The position numbers and the translations under genes are program-made. DNA of 64,000 nt from NCBI RefSeq assembly GCF_900105885.1, contig NZ_LT629780.1, forward strand, positions 558,001 to 622,000. Direction: 5' to 3'. A model generated the notes under the pieces. That model was given only the letters and a program-made list of their open reading frames with translations. It was not told the DNA's origin and searched no databases. Position 1 is the first letter of the stretch, and each line of letters begins with the position of its first letter. Shown here piece after piece: positions 1-10,292 of the stretch. Origin of the DNA: Pseudomonas guangdongensis. GTDB taxonomy: Bacteria > Pseudomonadota > Gammaproteobacteria > Pseudomonadales > Pseudomonadaceae.

Positions 1-137
1 AGCAGGAAGCCCTGCTCGCCGCCCGCGCCATGGAGGCGCCGGCCGGCACTGCGCAGGAGGAGCGCCTCGCCGCCCTGGAAGCGCGGCTCGCCGAACTGGA
101 GGCGCGCCTGGCCCGCCTGGAGCACGGCGCCGACTGA
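1..137 (+). CDS. C-terminal end of an unidentified protein (5' truncated)
   Basis: An open frame enters from the left edge and stops with TGA at 135-137, leaving 44 codons. The visible tail is rich in Ala, Leu, Glu and Arg and has heptad-like repeats (LEARLAELEARLARLEHG), typical of a C-terminal coiled coil. No catalytic motif is visible, so the family cannot be named. It converges on the nitroreductase gene, with about 95 bp between the two stops. Confidence 0.55.
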   Translation, partial: QEALLAARAMEAPAGTAQEERLAALEARLAELEARLARLEHGAD

Positions 138-232
138 GCCCGCCCGCCACCGCGACGCGCCGCGAGCCGGCCAGCGTCGACGCTACCGGCGCGGCGCGCA
201 CGGGGCGCCGGCAGCGGCCCCGTACAGCGGAC

Positions 233-835
233 TCAGAAACGGTCGCGCAGCACCACCTCGTCGTAGCCGAGACGACCGATGCGCGGCGCTGCCGGCGCGA
301 CGCCGCGGCCGATGGCCAGCATCAGGCCGATGCAGTGGTCGGCCGGCAGGTTGATCAGCTGCGCCACGGCGGCGAAGTCGAAGCCGTCCATCGGGCAACT
401 GTCGTAGCCCATGCCGCGCGCGGCGAGCATCAGGGTCTGCGCGGCGATGCCGCAGCTGCGCATCGCCTCGTCGCGCTGGTTCTGCGGCTGGTCGCGGAAG
501 ATCCCGTCGATGGCCGGCAGCAGGGCGTCCTGCACCGCCTGCGGCGCGTCCTGCCAGACCCGCGCGGCCTGCTTCTCCCAACTGGCCAGATCGGCACACA
601 GCAGCACCAGCAGGCTGGCGTCGGTGACCTGCGCCTGGTCCCAGGCCACGGCGCGGATCTGCCGGCGCAGCTCGGCGTCTTCCACCACCACGAAGCGCCA
701 GTGCTGCAGGTTGAAGGCGGTCGGCGAGAGCATGGCCAGCTCCAGCAGCTCGCGCTGCTCGGCGGCGCTCAGGCGGTGGGCGGGATCGTAGGCGCGCACG
801 GCGCGGCGCGTGCGGATGGCTTCGAGGGTATCCAT
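233..835 (-). CDS. Nitroreductase family protein
   Basis: A 200-residue flavin-dependent NAD(P)H oxidoreductase of the nitroreductase fold. The N-terminus (MDTLEAIRTRRAVRAYD) carries the family's Arg-rich FMN phosphate-binding segment. SPTAFNLQHWRFVVV matches the conserved 'S-P-S-x-x-N-x-Q-P-W' FMN/dimer motif, and a Gly-rich segment near the C-terminus (LMLAIGRGVAP) matches the family. The start at 835 was chosen because AGGAG lies about 6 bp upstream; an in-frame upstream extension is less likely. The physiological substrate cannot be told from sequence. It lies downstream of pckA, separated by the pckA terminator. Confidence 0.85.
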   Translation of the reverse strand: MDTLEAIRTRRAVRAYDPAHRLSAAEQRELLELAMLSPTAFNLQHWRFVVVEDAELRRQIRAVAWDQAQVTDASLLVLLCADLASWEKQAARVWQDAPQAVQDALLPAIDGIFRDQPQNQRDEAMRSCGIAAQTLMLAARGMGYDSCPMDGFDFAAVAQLINLPADHCIGLMLAIGRGVAPAAPRIGRLGYDEVVLRDRF

Positions 836-906
836 GTCTGACTCCTGATGGGCATGGGGGAGCAAAAACGCGGCCCGGGCAACGTTCCGGGCCAGGTGCC
901 GCCCAT

Positions 907-932
907 GAAAAAACCGCCCGAAGGCGGTTTCT
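907..932 (-). terminator. Rho-independent terminator of pckA
   Basis: Arms 911-918 and 923-930 form a perfect 8-bp stem (AAACCGCC/GGCGGTTT) with a 4-base loop. Read on the minus strand it is followed by a T-run, about 20 bp after the pckA stop. Plus-strand bases after the hairpin are less T-rich, so it mainly serves pckA. Confidence 0.85.
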
Positions 933-952
933 TCATGAAGGCTCGCGGCGGA

Positions 953-2497
<1,545 letters not shown>

Positions 2498-2617
2498 GTG
2501 GTCCCCGTCGGCCCGCGGCCGAGTCCTCCAAACGTTGTGTAGTCTGTGCGGAAACAGGCTACAGCGAAAAATTGCGCGCGATTATGCCAGAAAATCCACG
2601 GCCCCGGTGCAGTGCAC

Positions 2618-3505
2618 TCAGTGCCGGGTCGGCGACGGTTCGGCAGTGCCGCCGCCGGCGAACAACTGGATGACGTCCGCCGCATCGAATTGGTAACGCG
2701 CATTGCAGAACTGGCAGTCGATGGTCACCTCGCCGCCCTGTTCCTCCAGCAACGCGCGGGCGTCGACCTCGCCCAGGCTGACCAGCGCCCGGGCCGAGCG
2801 CTCGCGCGAGCAGCTGCAGGCGAATTGTAGCGGCTGGGCGTCGAACAGCCGGACTTCTTCCTGATGGTAGAGACGATGCAGGATGGTCTGGTTGTCCAGC
2901 CCCAGCAACTCCTCGTCGCTCAGGGTGTCGGCCAGGGTGACCACATGCTCCCAGCTGGCGGCGCGCGCCTCGGCATCGGGCAGGCGGTCGGCCGGCATCT
3001 GCTGCAGCAGCAGGCCGCGGGCGTGGCCAGCGTCGGCGCGCAGCCAGAAGCGGCTGGGCAGCTGCTGGGACAGCGCGAAGTAGCTGGACAGGCACGCGGA
3101 CAGGCTGTCGCCGTCGAGGCTGACGATGCCCTGGTAGCGCTTGCCGACCTTCGGGTCGACGGTCAGGGTCAGCACGCCCTCGGGCATCAGCTCGCGCAGG
3201 CCGCCGGCGTCGGCGCCGATGTCGCTCTCGTAGCGGGCGATGCCGCGGATCTCGCGGTCGCTGGAGCATTCGACCATCAGCAGCGGCAGCGGGCCGCTGG
3301 AGCGTGCCTGCAGCACCAGCAGGCCGTCGAACTTGAGGGTGCTGCCGAGCAGCGCGGCGGCAGCGAGCAGCTCGCCGAGCAGCCGGGCGACCGGCTCGGG
3401 ATAGTCATGCTTGGCAAGCACTTCGGCGTAGCTGCGGTCGAGTTCGACCATCTCGCCGCGGACGTCGTTGTCTTCGAACAGAAAGCGCTGGGTGAAATCG
3501 GACAT
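2618..3505 (-). CDS. hslO: Hsp33 redox-regulated holdase chaperone
   Basis: A 295-residue cytosolic Hsp33. It is a chaperone that stays off when reduced and is activated by oxidative unfolding. The four zinc-binding cysteines at the C-terminus are intact: C230 and C232 (CSC) and C264 and C267 (CQFC). The N-terminal fold matches ([19 protein letters not shown]). Length is normal. It lies upstream of pckA on the same strand and is divergent from tsdBA. It is paired in this neighbourhood with hslR (Hsp15), another heat-shock gene; the two cytochrome genes lie between them. Confidence 0.96.
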   Translation of the reverse strand: MSDFTQRFLFEDNDVRGEMVELDRSYAEVLAKHDYPEPVARLLGELLAAAALLGSTLKFDGLLVLQARSSGPLPLLMVECSSDREIRGIARYESDIGADAGGLRELMPEGVLTLTVDPKVGKRYQGIVSLDGDSLSACLSSYFALSQQLPSRFWLRADAGHARGLLLQQMPADRLPDAEARAASWEHVVTLADTLSDEELLGLDNQTILHRLYHQEEVRLFDAQPLQFACSCSRERSARALVSLGEVDARALLEEQGGEVTIDCQFCNARYQFDAADVIQLFAGGGTAEPSPTRH

Positions 3506-3654
3506 GCCTACTCGCTCACAAGGCCACGGAGGACCACAAAGCTCGCGATTTTAGGCGCAAACCGCGGCGCGACCAAGCATCGCTCGTCTATCGGCCGGCA
3601 AGAGGCGCTCTATCGGTGGCGCGCGCGGCATGCGGCGAGAATTAATTCCATCAA

Positions 3655-3670
3655 GGAATAAGCATATTCC
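3655..3670. promoter_or_regulatory. Candidate operator dyad upstream of tsdBA
   Basis: A perfect dyad, GGAATA-AGCA-TATTCC, in an AT-rich pocket of the 291-bp divergent hslO/tsdB intergenic region, about 127 bp before the tsdB start. Its composition differs from the surrounding GC-rich DNA. No regulator gene is adjacent, so the function is inferred from position only. Confidence 0.3.
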
Positions 3671-3796
3671 CAAAACATGGTTAAGCCCTCGCGCCTGTGC
3701 TACGGTCGCCGCGACCACCATATCCTGTCGCATCCCCCATGCCCCTGCGCGCGCCTTACGCCACGCCGGCGCATGGCATCGCAAGGAGGCTTCTCC

Positions 3797-4447
3797 ATGA
3801 ACCGCTCCCGCTTGCCCCTGGCAGGCCTGTGCGGCCTGCTGCTGGCGCTGCAGGCCCAAGCCGCCGACGGGCTGAAGATCCATACCCAGGGCGCCGCCAA
3901 TCCGGCGGCGATGGCCTGCGCCAGCTGTCACGGCGCCGACGGCATGGGCATGGCCGCCGCCGGCTTCCCGCGTCTGGCCGGCCTGTCGGCCGAGTACCTG
4001 GCCAAGCAGCTCGCCGACTTCCGCAGCGGCAGCCGCGCCAACCCGATCATGCAGCCGATCGCCGCAGCGCTCAGCGCCGACGAGAGCGCCGCCGTCAGCC
4101 AGGCCCTCGCCGCCCTGCCGGCTCCCGAGTACCCGCGCATCCTGCGCTCGGCGCCGGCCGAGAGCCGTGGCGCGGAGCTGGCCCTGCGCGGCGCCTGGGA
4201 ACGCAACGTGCCCGAATGCGTCTCCTGTCACGGCCCCGGCGGGGTCGGTGTCGGCGACGCCTTCCCGCCGCTGGCCGGGCAGTCCGCCCAGTACCTGGGC
4301 GCCCAGCTCAACGCCTGGCGCCAGGGCACCCGCAAGAACGATCCCAACGACCTGATGGGCCATGTCGCCCGCGCGCTCAGCGACGACGAGGTCAAGGCCG
4401 TGTCCGACTACTTCGCCGGCCTCGCGCCGCAGGGAGGTGCCCGATGA
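3797..4447 (+). CDS. tsdB: Cytochrome c4-type diheme electron acceptor of thiosulfate dehydrogenase (TsdB)
   Basis: A 216-residue periplasmic diheme cytochrome. A signal peptide (residues 1-22, ending AQA) is followed by two c-type domains with heme sites CASCH (C41-H45) and CVSCH (C141-H145). Candidate distal Met ligands lie in NPIMQPI and NDLMGHV. This two-domain layout is that of cytochrome c4. The start at 3797 is preceded by AAGGAGG; longer in-frame starts lack a signal peptide. The stop overlaps the next start by 4 bp (ATGA), so it is translationally coupled to tsdA. In P. stutzeri a c4-type TsdB encoded directly before TsdA takes its electrons. A general c4 role is the alternative if the TsdA call is wrong. 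Confidence 0.8.
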   Translation: MNRSRLPLAGLCGLLLALQAQAADGLKIHTQGAANPAAMACASCHGADGMGMAAAGFPRLAGLSAEYLAKQLADFRSGSRANPIMQPIAAALSADESAAVSQALAALPAPEYPRILRSAPAESRGAELALRGAWERNVPECVSCHGPGGVGVGDAFPPLAGQSAQYLGAQLNAWRQGTRKNDPNDLMGHVARALSDDEVKAVSDYFAGLAPQGGAR

Positions 4448-5364
4448 AACCGTTGCTGCCCGCCTTGCTCGCCCTCGCGGTGAGCACCCCCGTCCTGGCG
4501 GCGAAGATCGCCATGGAAGACCAGTCGCAGATTCCCCCGGCGCCGGCCAAGCCGGAGGGCCAGCAGTGGTTCCAGCCGCCGCACGAGCGCGACCTGCCCG
4601 ACGACGCCTTCGGCCGTCTGGTCCAGCAGGGTCGGGCGATTTTCGTCGATACGCGGAATCAGGCCAGTGAATATGTCGGCAACGGCATGAACTGCACCAA
4701 CTGCCACCTGGATCAGGGCCGCCAGGCCAACTCCGCGCCGCTGTGGGGCGCCTACACCATGTATCCGGCCTATCGGAAGAAGAACGACAAGGTCAACAGC
4801 TACGCCGAGCGCATCCAGGGCTGCTTCCAGTTCAGCATGAACGGCACCGCGCCGCCGGCCGACGGCGCGGTGATCAACGCGCTGACCGCCTACTCCTACT
4901 GGATGTCCACCGGCGCGCCGGTCAATCAGAGCCTGCCCGGACGCATGTACCCGGTGATCGCCGAGCCCCAGGGCGGCTACGACCTGGCGCGCGGCAAGCA
5001 GGTCTACGCCGAGCAATGCGCGATCTGCCACGGCGACAACGGCCAGGGCCAGAAGTCCGGCGACGACTTCGTGTTCCCGCCGCTGTGGGGCAAGGACTCC
5101 TACAACTGGGGTGCCGGCATGCACCGCATCAACACCGCCGCGGCCTTCATCAAGACCAGCATGCCGCTGGGCAAGGGCGGCAGTTTGAGCGACGCCGACG
5201 CCTGGCATGTGGCCGCCTACATGAACAGCCACGAGCGCCCGCAGGACCCGCGGCTGGTCGACGGCTCGGTGGAGAAGACCCGCGTCAGGTTCCACGCCAA
5301 CGACGGCGTCAACCTCTACGGCCAGAAGGTCAACGGCGTGGTGCTCGGCCAGGGCACCCGCTGA
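4444..5364 (+). CDS. tsdA: Thiosulfate dehydrogenase, diheme cytochrome c (TsdA)
   Basis: A 306-residue periplasmic diheme protein with a signal peptide (1-19). It oxidises two thiosulfate to tetrathionate, or runs in reverse. Heme sites are CTNCH (C84-H88) and CAICH (C192-H196). The segment around C127 (QGCFQFSMNG) matches the conserved Cys...SMNG motif, whose Cys is the unusual axial ligand of the catalytic heme in TsdA. M240 and K244 in MPLGKGG could provide the second-heme ligand. It shares an ATGA overlap with tsdB. Family assignment rests on the Cys/SMNG motif plus the TsdB neighbour. The enzyme would feed electrons to the respiratory chain while leaving tetrathionate outside the cell. 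Confidence 0.85.
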   Translation: MKPLLPALLALAVSTPVLAAKIAMEDQSQIPPAPAKPEGQQWFQPPHERDLPDDAFGRLVQQGRAIFVDTRNQASEYVGNGMNCTNCHLDQGRQANSAPLWGAYTMYPAYRKKNDKVNSYAERIQGCFQFSMNGTAPPADGAVINALTAYSYWMSTGAPVNQSLPGRMYPVIAEPQGGYDLARGKQVYAEQCAICHGDNGQGQKSGDDFVFPPLWGKDSYNWGAGMHRINTAAAFIKTSMPLGKGGSLSDADAWHVAAYMNSHERPQDPRLVDGSVEKTRVRFHANDGVNLYGQKVNGVVLGQGTR

Positions 5365-5371
5365 ATCCCGA

Positions 5372-5389
5372 ACGGCGCTCAGGCGCCGT
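5372..5389. terminator. Hairpin between convergent tsdA and hslR
   Basis: A perfect 7-bp stem, ACGGCGC/GCGCCGT (5372-5378 and 5383-5389), with loop TCAG sits 7 bp past the tsdA stop and includes the hslR stop in the loop. There is no T-run, so it is a weak terminator candidate. Confidence 0.3.
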
Positions 5390-5768
5390 CGCGGAACTGG
5401 TGGATCTGCCGGCGCTGCTTCTTGCTCGGCCGGCCCTCGGTCTGCACGCCCAGCGCACCGGCCTGGCGCAGCGCCTGGGCCTGCTCGCGGCGGGCGAGGC
5501 TGTCGGCGGTTTCCTCGTAGAGCTGCTGGGCCTCGGGCGCGCCGCGACGCACCATCGACAGCGCACGGACGATCACCGTGCGCTCGTCGAAACCGCAGCG
5601 CACGGTGAGTTCGTCGCCGATCCTCGGCTCCTTCGACGGCTTGCAACGTTCGCCACGGCAATGCACCTTGCCGCCCTCGATGGCGGCCTTGGCCAACGCG
5701 CGGGTCTTGTAGAACCGCGCCGCCCACAGCCATTTGTCCAGTCGGACCTTGTCGTCGTTATCGCTCAT
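5379..5768 (-). CDS. hslR: Hsp15 ribosome-associated heat-shock protein
   Basis: A 129-residue RNA-binding protein with an N-terminal S4 domain (VRLDKWLWAARFYKTRALAKAAIEGGKV). Hsp15 binds free 50S subunits that carry a stranded nascent chain and helps recycle them. The basic C-terminus (RPSKKQRRQIHQF) is typical. The start at 5768 has AGGAAGG upstream. An open extension upstream of this start has no homology-like features and was discarded. It converges on tsdA. Confidence 0.93.
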   Translation of the reverse strand: MSDNDDKVRLDKWLWAARFYKTRALAKAAIEGGKVHCRGERCKPSKEPRIGDELTVRCGFDERTVIVRALSMVRRGAPEAQQLYEETADSLARREQAQALRQAGALGVQTEGRPSKKQRRQIHQFRDGA

Positions 5769-5913
5769 CTCGCCTTCCTGTCGGTATGCCGCCGCCGTGC
5801 GCGGCGCCTTGCTGCAACGCAATAGCCGGCGCTGCGGCGCTTGCGCATAATGCCAGCTGCACGCCCGCGCCGGCACACCCGCAGCGCGGCCCCTGTCCCG
5901 AGGCAGCATCGTC

Positions 5914-7329
5914 ATGCGCAAGCGCCACTGGCCGATCCTCATCTGCATCGCACTCTGCGCCGCCTCCGCCGCCCAGGCGGCGCCGCTCGTCGAGCTGAAC
6001 GCCTCGCAGCGCGCCTACCTGCAGGCGCACCCGACGCTGCCGCTGTGCGTCGACCCGGACTGGTGGCCGTTCGAGATCATCGACAAGCACGGCCGCCATG
6101 CCGGCATCGCCGCCGAACTGATCGGGATCATCGCCGCACGCACCGGCCTGCAGATCGCCCTGCAGCACACCGACAGCTGGGAGGACAGCCTGCGCGCCTC
6201 GCAGGCCGGCCGGTGCCTGGCGCTGAGTTTTCTCAACAGCACGCCCGACCGCGAGCAATGGCTGATCTTCACCGCCCCGCTGCTCAGCGATCCCAACGTG
6301 ATCATCACCCGCGAGGAGCACCCGTTCGTCTCCGACATCGCCAGCCTCAGGGGCAAGCGCATCGCCCTGCCGCGCGGCACCGCGATGGCCGAGCGCGTCG
6401 CCCGCGACTTTCCCAACCTGAGCATCGTATTCACCGACTCCGAGCGCGAGGCGCTGGCGCTGGTCGCCGAGCGCAAGGTCGACATGACCCTGCGCTCGCT
6501 GATCGTCGCCGCCCACACCATCAAGGCCGAGGGCTGGTTCAGCCTGAAGATCTCCGGGCAGATTCCCGGCTACGACAACCAGCTGCGCATGGGCGTGCTG
6601 AAGTCCGAGCAGACCCTGCGCGAGATCCTCGACCTGGGTATCGCCAGCCTCAGCGAGGCCGAGCACCGGCAGATCGTCGACCGCCATGTGCCGATCCAGA
6701 TGGTCACCCGCGAGGTCACCGACTACACCGTGGTGGCCTGGCTGGGCCTGGTGCTGGCCGCGGTGCTGGCTACCAGCCTGCTGTGGATGAGCCGCCTGCG
6801 CAGCCTCAACCGCCAGCTCAGGAACCAGGCCGAGACCGACGCGCTGACCGGGCTGCCCAACCGCAATGCCCTCAACGCCTCCTTCGAGCTGGATGTGGCC
6901 CGCGCGCAGCGCTTTTGCCGCCCGCTGTCGGTGATCCTCCTCGATATCGACCACTTCAAGGCGGTCAACGACGACTTCGGCCATCTCACCGGCGACAAGG
7001 TGCTGGTCGAGTGCGGCCAGCTGATCAAGGCCCAGCTGCGCACCGTGGACAGCGTGTGCCGCTGGGGCGGCGAGGAATTCCTGGTGATCTGCCAGGAAAC
7101 GACGCCCGAGCAGGCCTGGCAACTGGCCGAGCGCCTGCTGCTGCAGGTGCGCGGCCATACCTTCCCCTGTCCGCGCCAGCTGACCGCCAGCGCCGGGGTC
7201 GCCACGGTGCGCGCCGGCGACAGCGCCGCCGGCCTGGTGCAGCGCGCCGACGAGGCGCTGTATGCGGCCAAGCACGGCGGGCGCGACCAGGTCGGACTGA
7301 TCGGCCACTGCGAATCCTATGTCAACTGA
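5914..7329 (+). CDS. Membrane diguanylate cyclase with periplasmic substrate-binding sensor
   Basis: A 471-residue protein: signal peptide (1-22), a periplasmic solute-binding-protein-like domain (about 26-262, family SBP_bac_3/PBPb), one membrane segment (272-292), then a GGDEF domain. The active site reads GGEEF (385-389), a functional variant. The inhibitory I-site RTVD (376-379) sits five residues before it and is intact, so product inhibition is expected. It should synthesise c-di-GMP in response to a bound periplasmic ligand, possibly an amino acid as for many PBPb domains. It lies 57 bp upstream of rimB on the same strand and may be cotranscribed with rimBK. Confidence 0.92.
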   Translation: MRKRHWPILICIALCAASAAQAAPLVELNASQRAYLQAHPTLPLCVDPDWWPFEIIDKHGRHAGIAAELIGIIAARTGLQIALQHTDSWEDSLRASQAGRCLALSFLNSTPDREQWLIFTAPLLSDPNVIITREEHPFVSDIASLRGKRIALPRGTAMAERVARDFPNLSIVFTDSEREALALVAERKVDMTLRSLIVAAHTIKAEGWFSLKISGQIPGYDNQLRMGVLKSEQTLREILDLGIASLSEAEHRQIVDRHVPIQMVTREVTDYTVVAWLGLVLAAVLATSLLWMSRLRSLNRQLRNQAETDALTGLPNRNALNASFELDVARAQRFCRPLSVILLDIDHFKAVNDDFGHLTGDKVLVECGQLIKAQLRTVDSVCRWGGEEFLVICQETTPEQAWQLAERLLLQVRGHTFPCPRQLTASAGVATVRAGDSAAGLVQRADEALYAAKHGGRDQVGLIGHCESYVN

Positions 7330-7386
7330 GCCCGGTCGCCGCAACGCGCCCGGCGCTCGCCCATCCCCCCACGGAGGCCGGCCTGC

Positions 7387-7866
7387 ATGAAAACCTTCGA
7401 CCACCTGGCCGTGATCGGCCTGCGCGAGTGGATCGCCCTGCCCGAGCTGGGCCTGGCGCGGCTGCGCGCCAAGATCGACACCGGCGCCGCCACCTCGACC
7501 CTGCACGCCAGCGACATCGAGCCGTTCGAGCGCGACGGCCAGCGCTGGGTGCGCTTCACCGCCCACCTCGGCAGCCGGGTGCAGCGTCAGCACCGCCAGC
7601 GCGAGGCGCTGCTGGTCGACCTGAAGACCATCCGCAGCTCCACCGGGCATACCCAGACCCGCTACGTGATTCGCACCGAGCTGGTGCTCGGCGACCGCCA
7701 TTGGCCTGTAGAATTCACCCTGGCCTGCCGCCAGACCATGCGCTATCGCGTGCTGCTCGGCGCCAAGGCGCTGATCGCCGGCCAGCTGGTAGTCAACCCC
7801 GCTCTCGCCTACGTCCAGGGCAAGCCGCAACTGGCGGTGCCCGCAACCCTCTCAGGTGTCCGATGA
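7387..7866 (+). CDS. rimB: RimB-type ATP-dependent zinc protease family protein
   Basis: A 159-residue protein of the family annotated 'putative ATP-dependent zinc protease' (retropepsin-like fold). The motif [13 protein letters not shown], with D31-T-G-A34, is the aspartic-protease-like signature of this family. In P. fluorescens the equivalent RimB is encoded with rimK and modulates RimK activity; that role is inferred here from the position. A Shine-Dalgarno (GGAGG) lies at about 7372-7376. The stop overlaps rimK by 4 bp (ATGA), so the two are translationally coupled. Confidence 0.85.
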   Translation: MKTFDHLAVIGLREWIALPELGLARLRAKIDTGAATSTLHASDIEPFERDGQRWVRFTAHLGSRVQRQHRQREALLVDLKTIRSSTGHTQTRYVIRTELVLGDRHWPVEFTLACRQTMRYRVLLGAKALIAGQLVVNPALAYVQGKPQLAVPATLSGVR

Positions 7867-8768
7867 AGATCGCCGTGCTGTCGCGCAACCCGCGCCTGTA
7901 TTCCACCCGCCGCCTGGTCGAGGCCGGTCGCGCCCGCGGGCACGAGATGCAGGTCATCGACACCCTGCGCGCCTACATGAACATCGCCAGCCACAAGCCG
8001 CAGATCCACTACCGCGGCCAGGCGCTGGAGGGCTTCGATGCGGTGATCCCGCGGATCGGCGCCTCGGTGACCTTCTACGGCTGCGCGGTGCTGCGCCAGT
8101 TCGAGATGATGGGCGTGTTCCCGCTCAACGAGTCGGTGGCGATCAGCCGCTCGCGCGACAAGCTGCGCTCGCTGCAGCTGCTGTCGCGCAAGGGCATCGG
8201 CCTGCCGGTGACCGGCTTCGCCCACTCCCCCGACGACATCCCCGACCTGATCCAGATGGTCAACGGCGCGCCGCTGGTGATCAAGGTGCTGGAAGGCACC
8301 CAGGGCATCGGCGTGGTGCTGTGCGAGACGGAAAAGGCCGCCGAGTCGGTGATCGAGGCGTTCATGGGCCTCAAGCAGAACATCATGGTGCAGGAGTACA
8401 TCAAGGAAGCCGGCGGCGCCGACATCCGCTGCTTCGTGGTCGGCAACAAGGTGATCGCGGCGATGAAGCGTCAAGCCAAGCCCGGCGAATTCCGCTCCAA
8501 CCTGCACCGCGGCGGCACCGCCAGCCTGATCAAGATCACCCCCGAGGAGCGCATGACCGCGATCCGCGCGGCCAAGGCCATGGGCCTGGGCGTGGCCGGG
8601 GTCGACATCCTGCGCTCCAACCACGGCCCGCTGGTGATGGAGGTCAACTCCTCGCCGGGCCTGGAGGGCATCGAGACCACCACCGGCCAGGACGTGGCGG
8701 CGATGATCATCCAGCACATCGAGGAGCATGCCCGGCCCAACCAGACGCGGACCAAGGGCCGGGGCTGA
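7863..8768 (+). CDS. rimK: RimK: ATP-dependent glutamate ligase modifying ribosomal protein S6
   Basis: A 301-residue ATP-grasp ligase that adds glutamate residues to the C-terminus of ribosomal protein S6. The N-terminal preATP-grasp domain begins [22 protein letters not shown]. Ligand-binding motifs include [12 protein letters not shown] and the metal-binding [14 protein letters not shown] near the C-terminus. It overlaps rimB by 4 bp. In P. fluorescens RimK is stimulated by RimA, RimB and c-di-GMP, so the cyclase two genes upstream is noteworthy. There is no clear T-tailed terminator downstream; the gap to the convergent envZ holds a dispersed repeat. Confidence 0.96.
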   Translation: MKIAVLSRNPRLYSTRRLVEAGRARGHEMQVIDTLRAYMNIASHKPQIHYRGQALEGFDAVIPRIGASVTFYGCAVLRQFEMMGVFPLNESVAISRSRDKLRSLQLLSRKGIGLPVTGFAHSPDDIPDLIQMVNGAPLVIKVLEGTQGIGVVLCETEKAAESVIEAFMGLKQNIMVQEYIKEAGGADIRCFVVGNKVIAAMKRQAKPGEFRSNLHRGGTASLIKITPEERMTAIRAAKAMGLGVAGVDILRSNHGPLVMEVNSSPGLEGIETTTGQDVAAMIIQHIEEHARPNQTRTKGRG

Positions 8769-8897
8769 GCCGGATCAGGCAACTCCCGACCGAGGATGGT
8801 CGGGCCGGGGGGCGCTCCCACGCGGCATCCCGCCAGAGACGCCATAACCGCTCCTCGCGGGGCGCCTGCTGGCGCCGCGCGCAAACTGTCGGCGGAA

Positions 8898-8956
8898 GAC
8901 GCCGCAACACCATCCCCGGGGGCTTCACCGCGTCATCCATGACGCCGAGACTTCCG
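8898..8956. repeat. Dispersed intergenic repeat, family A, copy 1
   Basis: A 59-bp segment in the rimK/envZ convergent gap. It matches 42806-42864 at about 50 of 59 positions without gaps. The best conserved part is the right half (GCGTCATCCATGACGCC, itself a dyad, then GAGACT). Both copies lie between genes. It has no open frame shared in a meaningful way with neighbours, so it is likely a dispersed repeat of this genus. Confidence 0.65.
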
Positions 8957-8978
8957 CGGCCACAGCGTTCGGGTCCGC

Positions 8979-10292
8979 CTACGCCGCATCGCGCGGCAGC
9001 AACAGCCCCAGCGGCAGGCGCACCCGCGCCTCCACCCCGCCGCCGGCGCGGTTGCGCAGCTCGACGCTGCCGCCGTGCTGGGCGGCGATGCGCTTGACGA
9101 TGGCCAGCCCAAGGCCGGTGCCCTTGCCGCTGCGCGCGCGGTCGCCGCGGATGAAGGGGTTGAAGATGCTGTCCAGCTCGGCCGGATCGATGCCCGGACC
9201 GCGATCCAGCACGCTGAGCACCACATAGGGCGCGGCATGGCCGCCGGACAGGCTGGAGCACACCTCGACGCCGCTGCCGCCATGGCGCAGGGCGTTCTCC
9301 ATCAGGTTGGCGAGCAGGCGCTTGATCGACACCCGGCGCAGCGGCATGGCCGGCAGCGCCTCCAGACACAGGCGCACGCGCTCCTCGCTCTGGTTGAGCG
9401 GCGCGGCCACCTCGCGCACCAGATCGTTGAGGTCGAGCTCCTCCAGCGGCTCGTCGCGGCCGTCGCGGATGAAGGCGAGGAACTGGTCGAGGATCGCATC
9501 CATGTCCTCGATGTCGCGGACCATGTCCTCGGTCAGCTCGTGGTCGCCGCGCAGCAGCTCCAGGGACAGGCGCAGGCGGGTCAGCGGGGTGCGCAGGTCG
9601 TGTGACACTCCGGCGAGCATCAGCTCGCGCTCGCGGGCGGCCTGCTCGACATCCTCGGCCATCTGGTTGAAGGCGCGGTACAGCTCGGTCATCTCGCTGG
9701 GCGTGTCGCTCACCGGCAGGCGCACGCTGCGCCCGCGGCCGATCTGCCGGGCGGCGAACACCAGGCGCTTGAGCGGCAGGCTGAGCAGGCGCACGAAGAT
9801 CCACGCCGAGGCGGTGGACAGCAGGCCGATGGCCAGGAACCAGCCGAGCACGCTCCAGATCCGCTGCACCTTGAGCGGATAGGGATACAGCGGCACCTCC
9901 ACCCAGTCCGGGCCGAGACTCGGCGCCAGCACCCAGAGGCGCGGCGTGCGGGCCGCGCGCATGCGCAACTGGGCGTCCGCGCCCAGCTCCTGGCGCATCT
10001 GCGCCTCGAACACCTCGGTGTAGGGCCAGTGGTATTCGCCGGCGGGCACCTCGTCGTGGCGCAGCTGGCGCAGGCCGGTGGCGGCGGCGATCACCGGCCG
10101 CGAATCCGGATCGGCCGCCCAGTAGGCGCGCAGGGTCAGCGCGGTGCCATGGCTGTACTGGCGGTCGACCAGCATGTCCTCGTTCATCAGCAGGTAGACC
10201 AGGGTCAGCGCCTTGGAGAACAGCACCACCAGCAGCACCAGCCAGAGCGTGCGGGCGAACACGCTCTGCGGAAACCAGACAGGGGTTCTCAC
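8979..10292 (-). CDS. envZ: EnvZ/AmgS sensor histidine kinase
   Basis: A 437-residue membrane kinase. TM1 is at about 14-35, a periplasmic domain at about 37-143, TM2 at about 146-167 and HAMP at 168-220. The H-box is AGVSHDLRTPLTRLR, with phospho-acceptor H231, and the HATPase region has the N-box (LLANLMENALRHG) and G-boxes (RGPGID, GTGLGLAIV). The start is a GTG at 10292 that overlaps the ompR stop (GTGA). A longer frame upstream runs into ompR and is not credible. The P. aeruginosa orthologue (AmgS) governs envelope-stress and aminoglycoside tolerance. Confidence 0.95.
   Translation of the reverse strand: MRTPVWFPQSVFARTLWLVLLVVLFSKALTLVYLLMNEDMLVDRQYSHGTALTLRAYWAADPDSRPVIAAATGLRQLRHDEVPAGEYHWPYTEVFEAQMRQELGADAQLRMRAARTPRLWVLAPSLGPDWVEVPLYPYPLKVQRIWSVLGWFLAIGLLSTASAWIFVRLLSLPLKRLVFAARQIGRGRSVRLPVSDTPSEMTELYRAFNQMAEDVEQAARERELMLAGVSHDLRTPLTRLRLSLELLRGDHELTEDMVRDIEDMDAILDQFLAFIRDGRDEPLEELDLNDLVREVAAPLNQSEERVRLCLEALPAMPLRRVSIKRLLANLMENALRHGGSGVEVCSSLSGGHAAPYVVLSVLDRGPGIDPAELDSIFNPFIRGDRARSGKGTGLGLAIVKRIAAQHGGSVELRNRAGGGVEARVRLPLGLLLPRDAA

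Noticed and set aside
2570..2610. Sigma-54-like promoter (TGGCAT...) before pckA
   Set aside because: The second element (TTGC at the right spacing) is missing; only the TGGCA part matches.
5758..7830. Minus-strand frame of about 690 codons opposite the cyclase gene
   Set aside because: Antisense to a gene with signal peptide, membrane helix and GGDEF domain; Gln/His/Gly-rich composition typical of a shadow frame.
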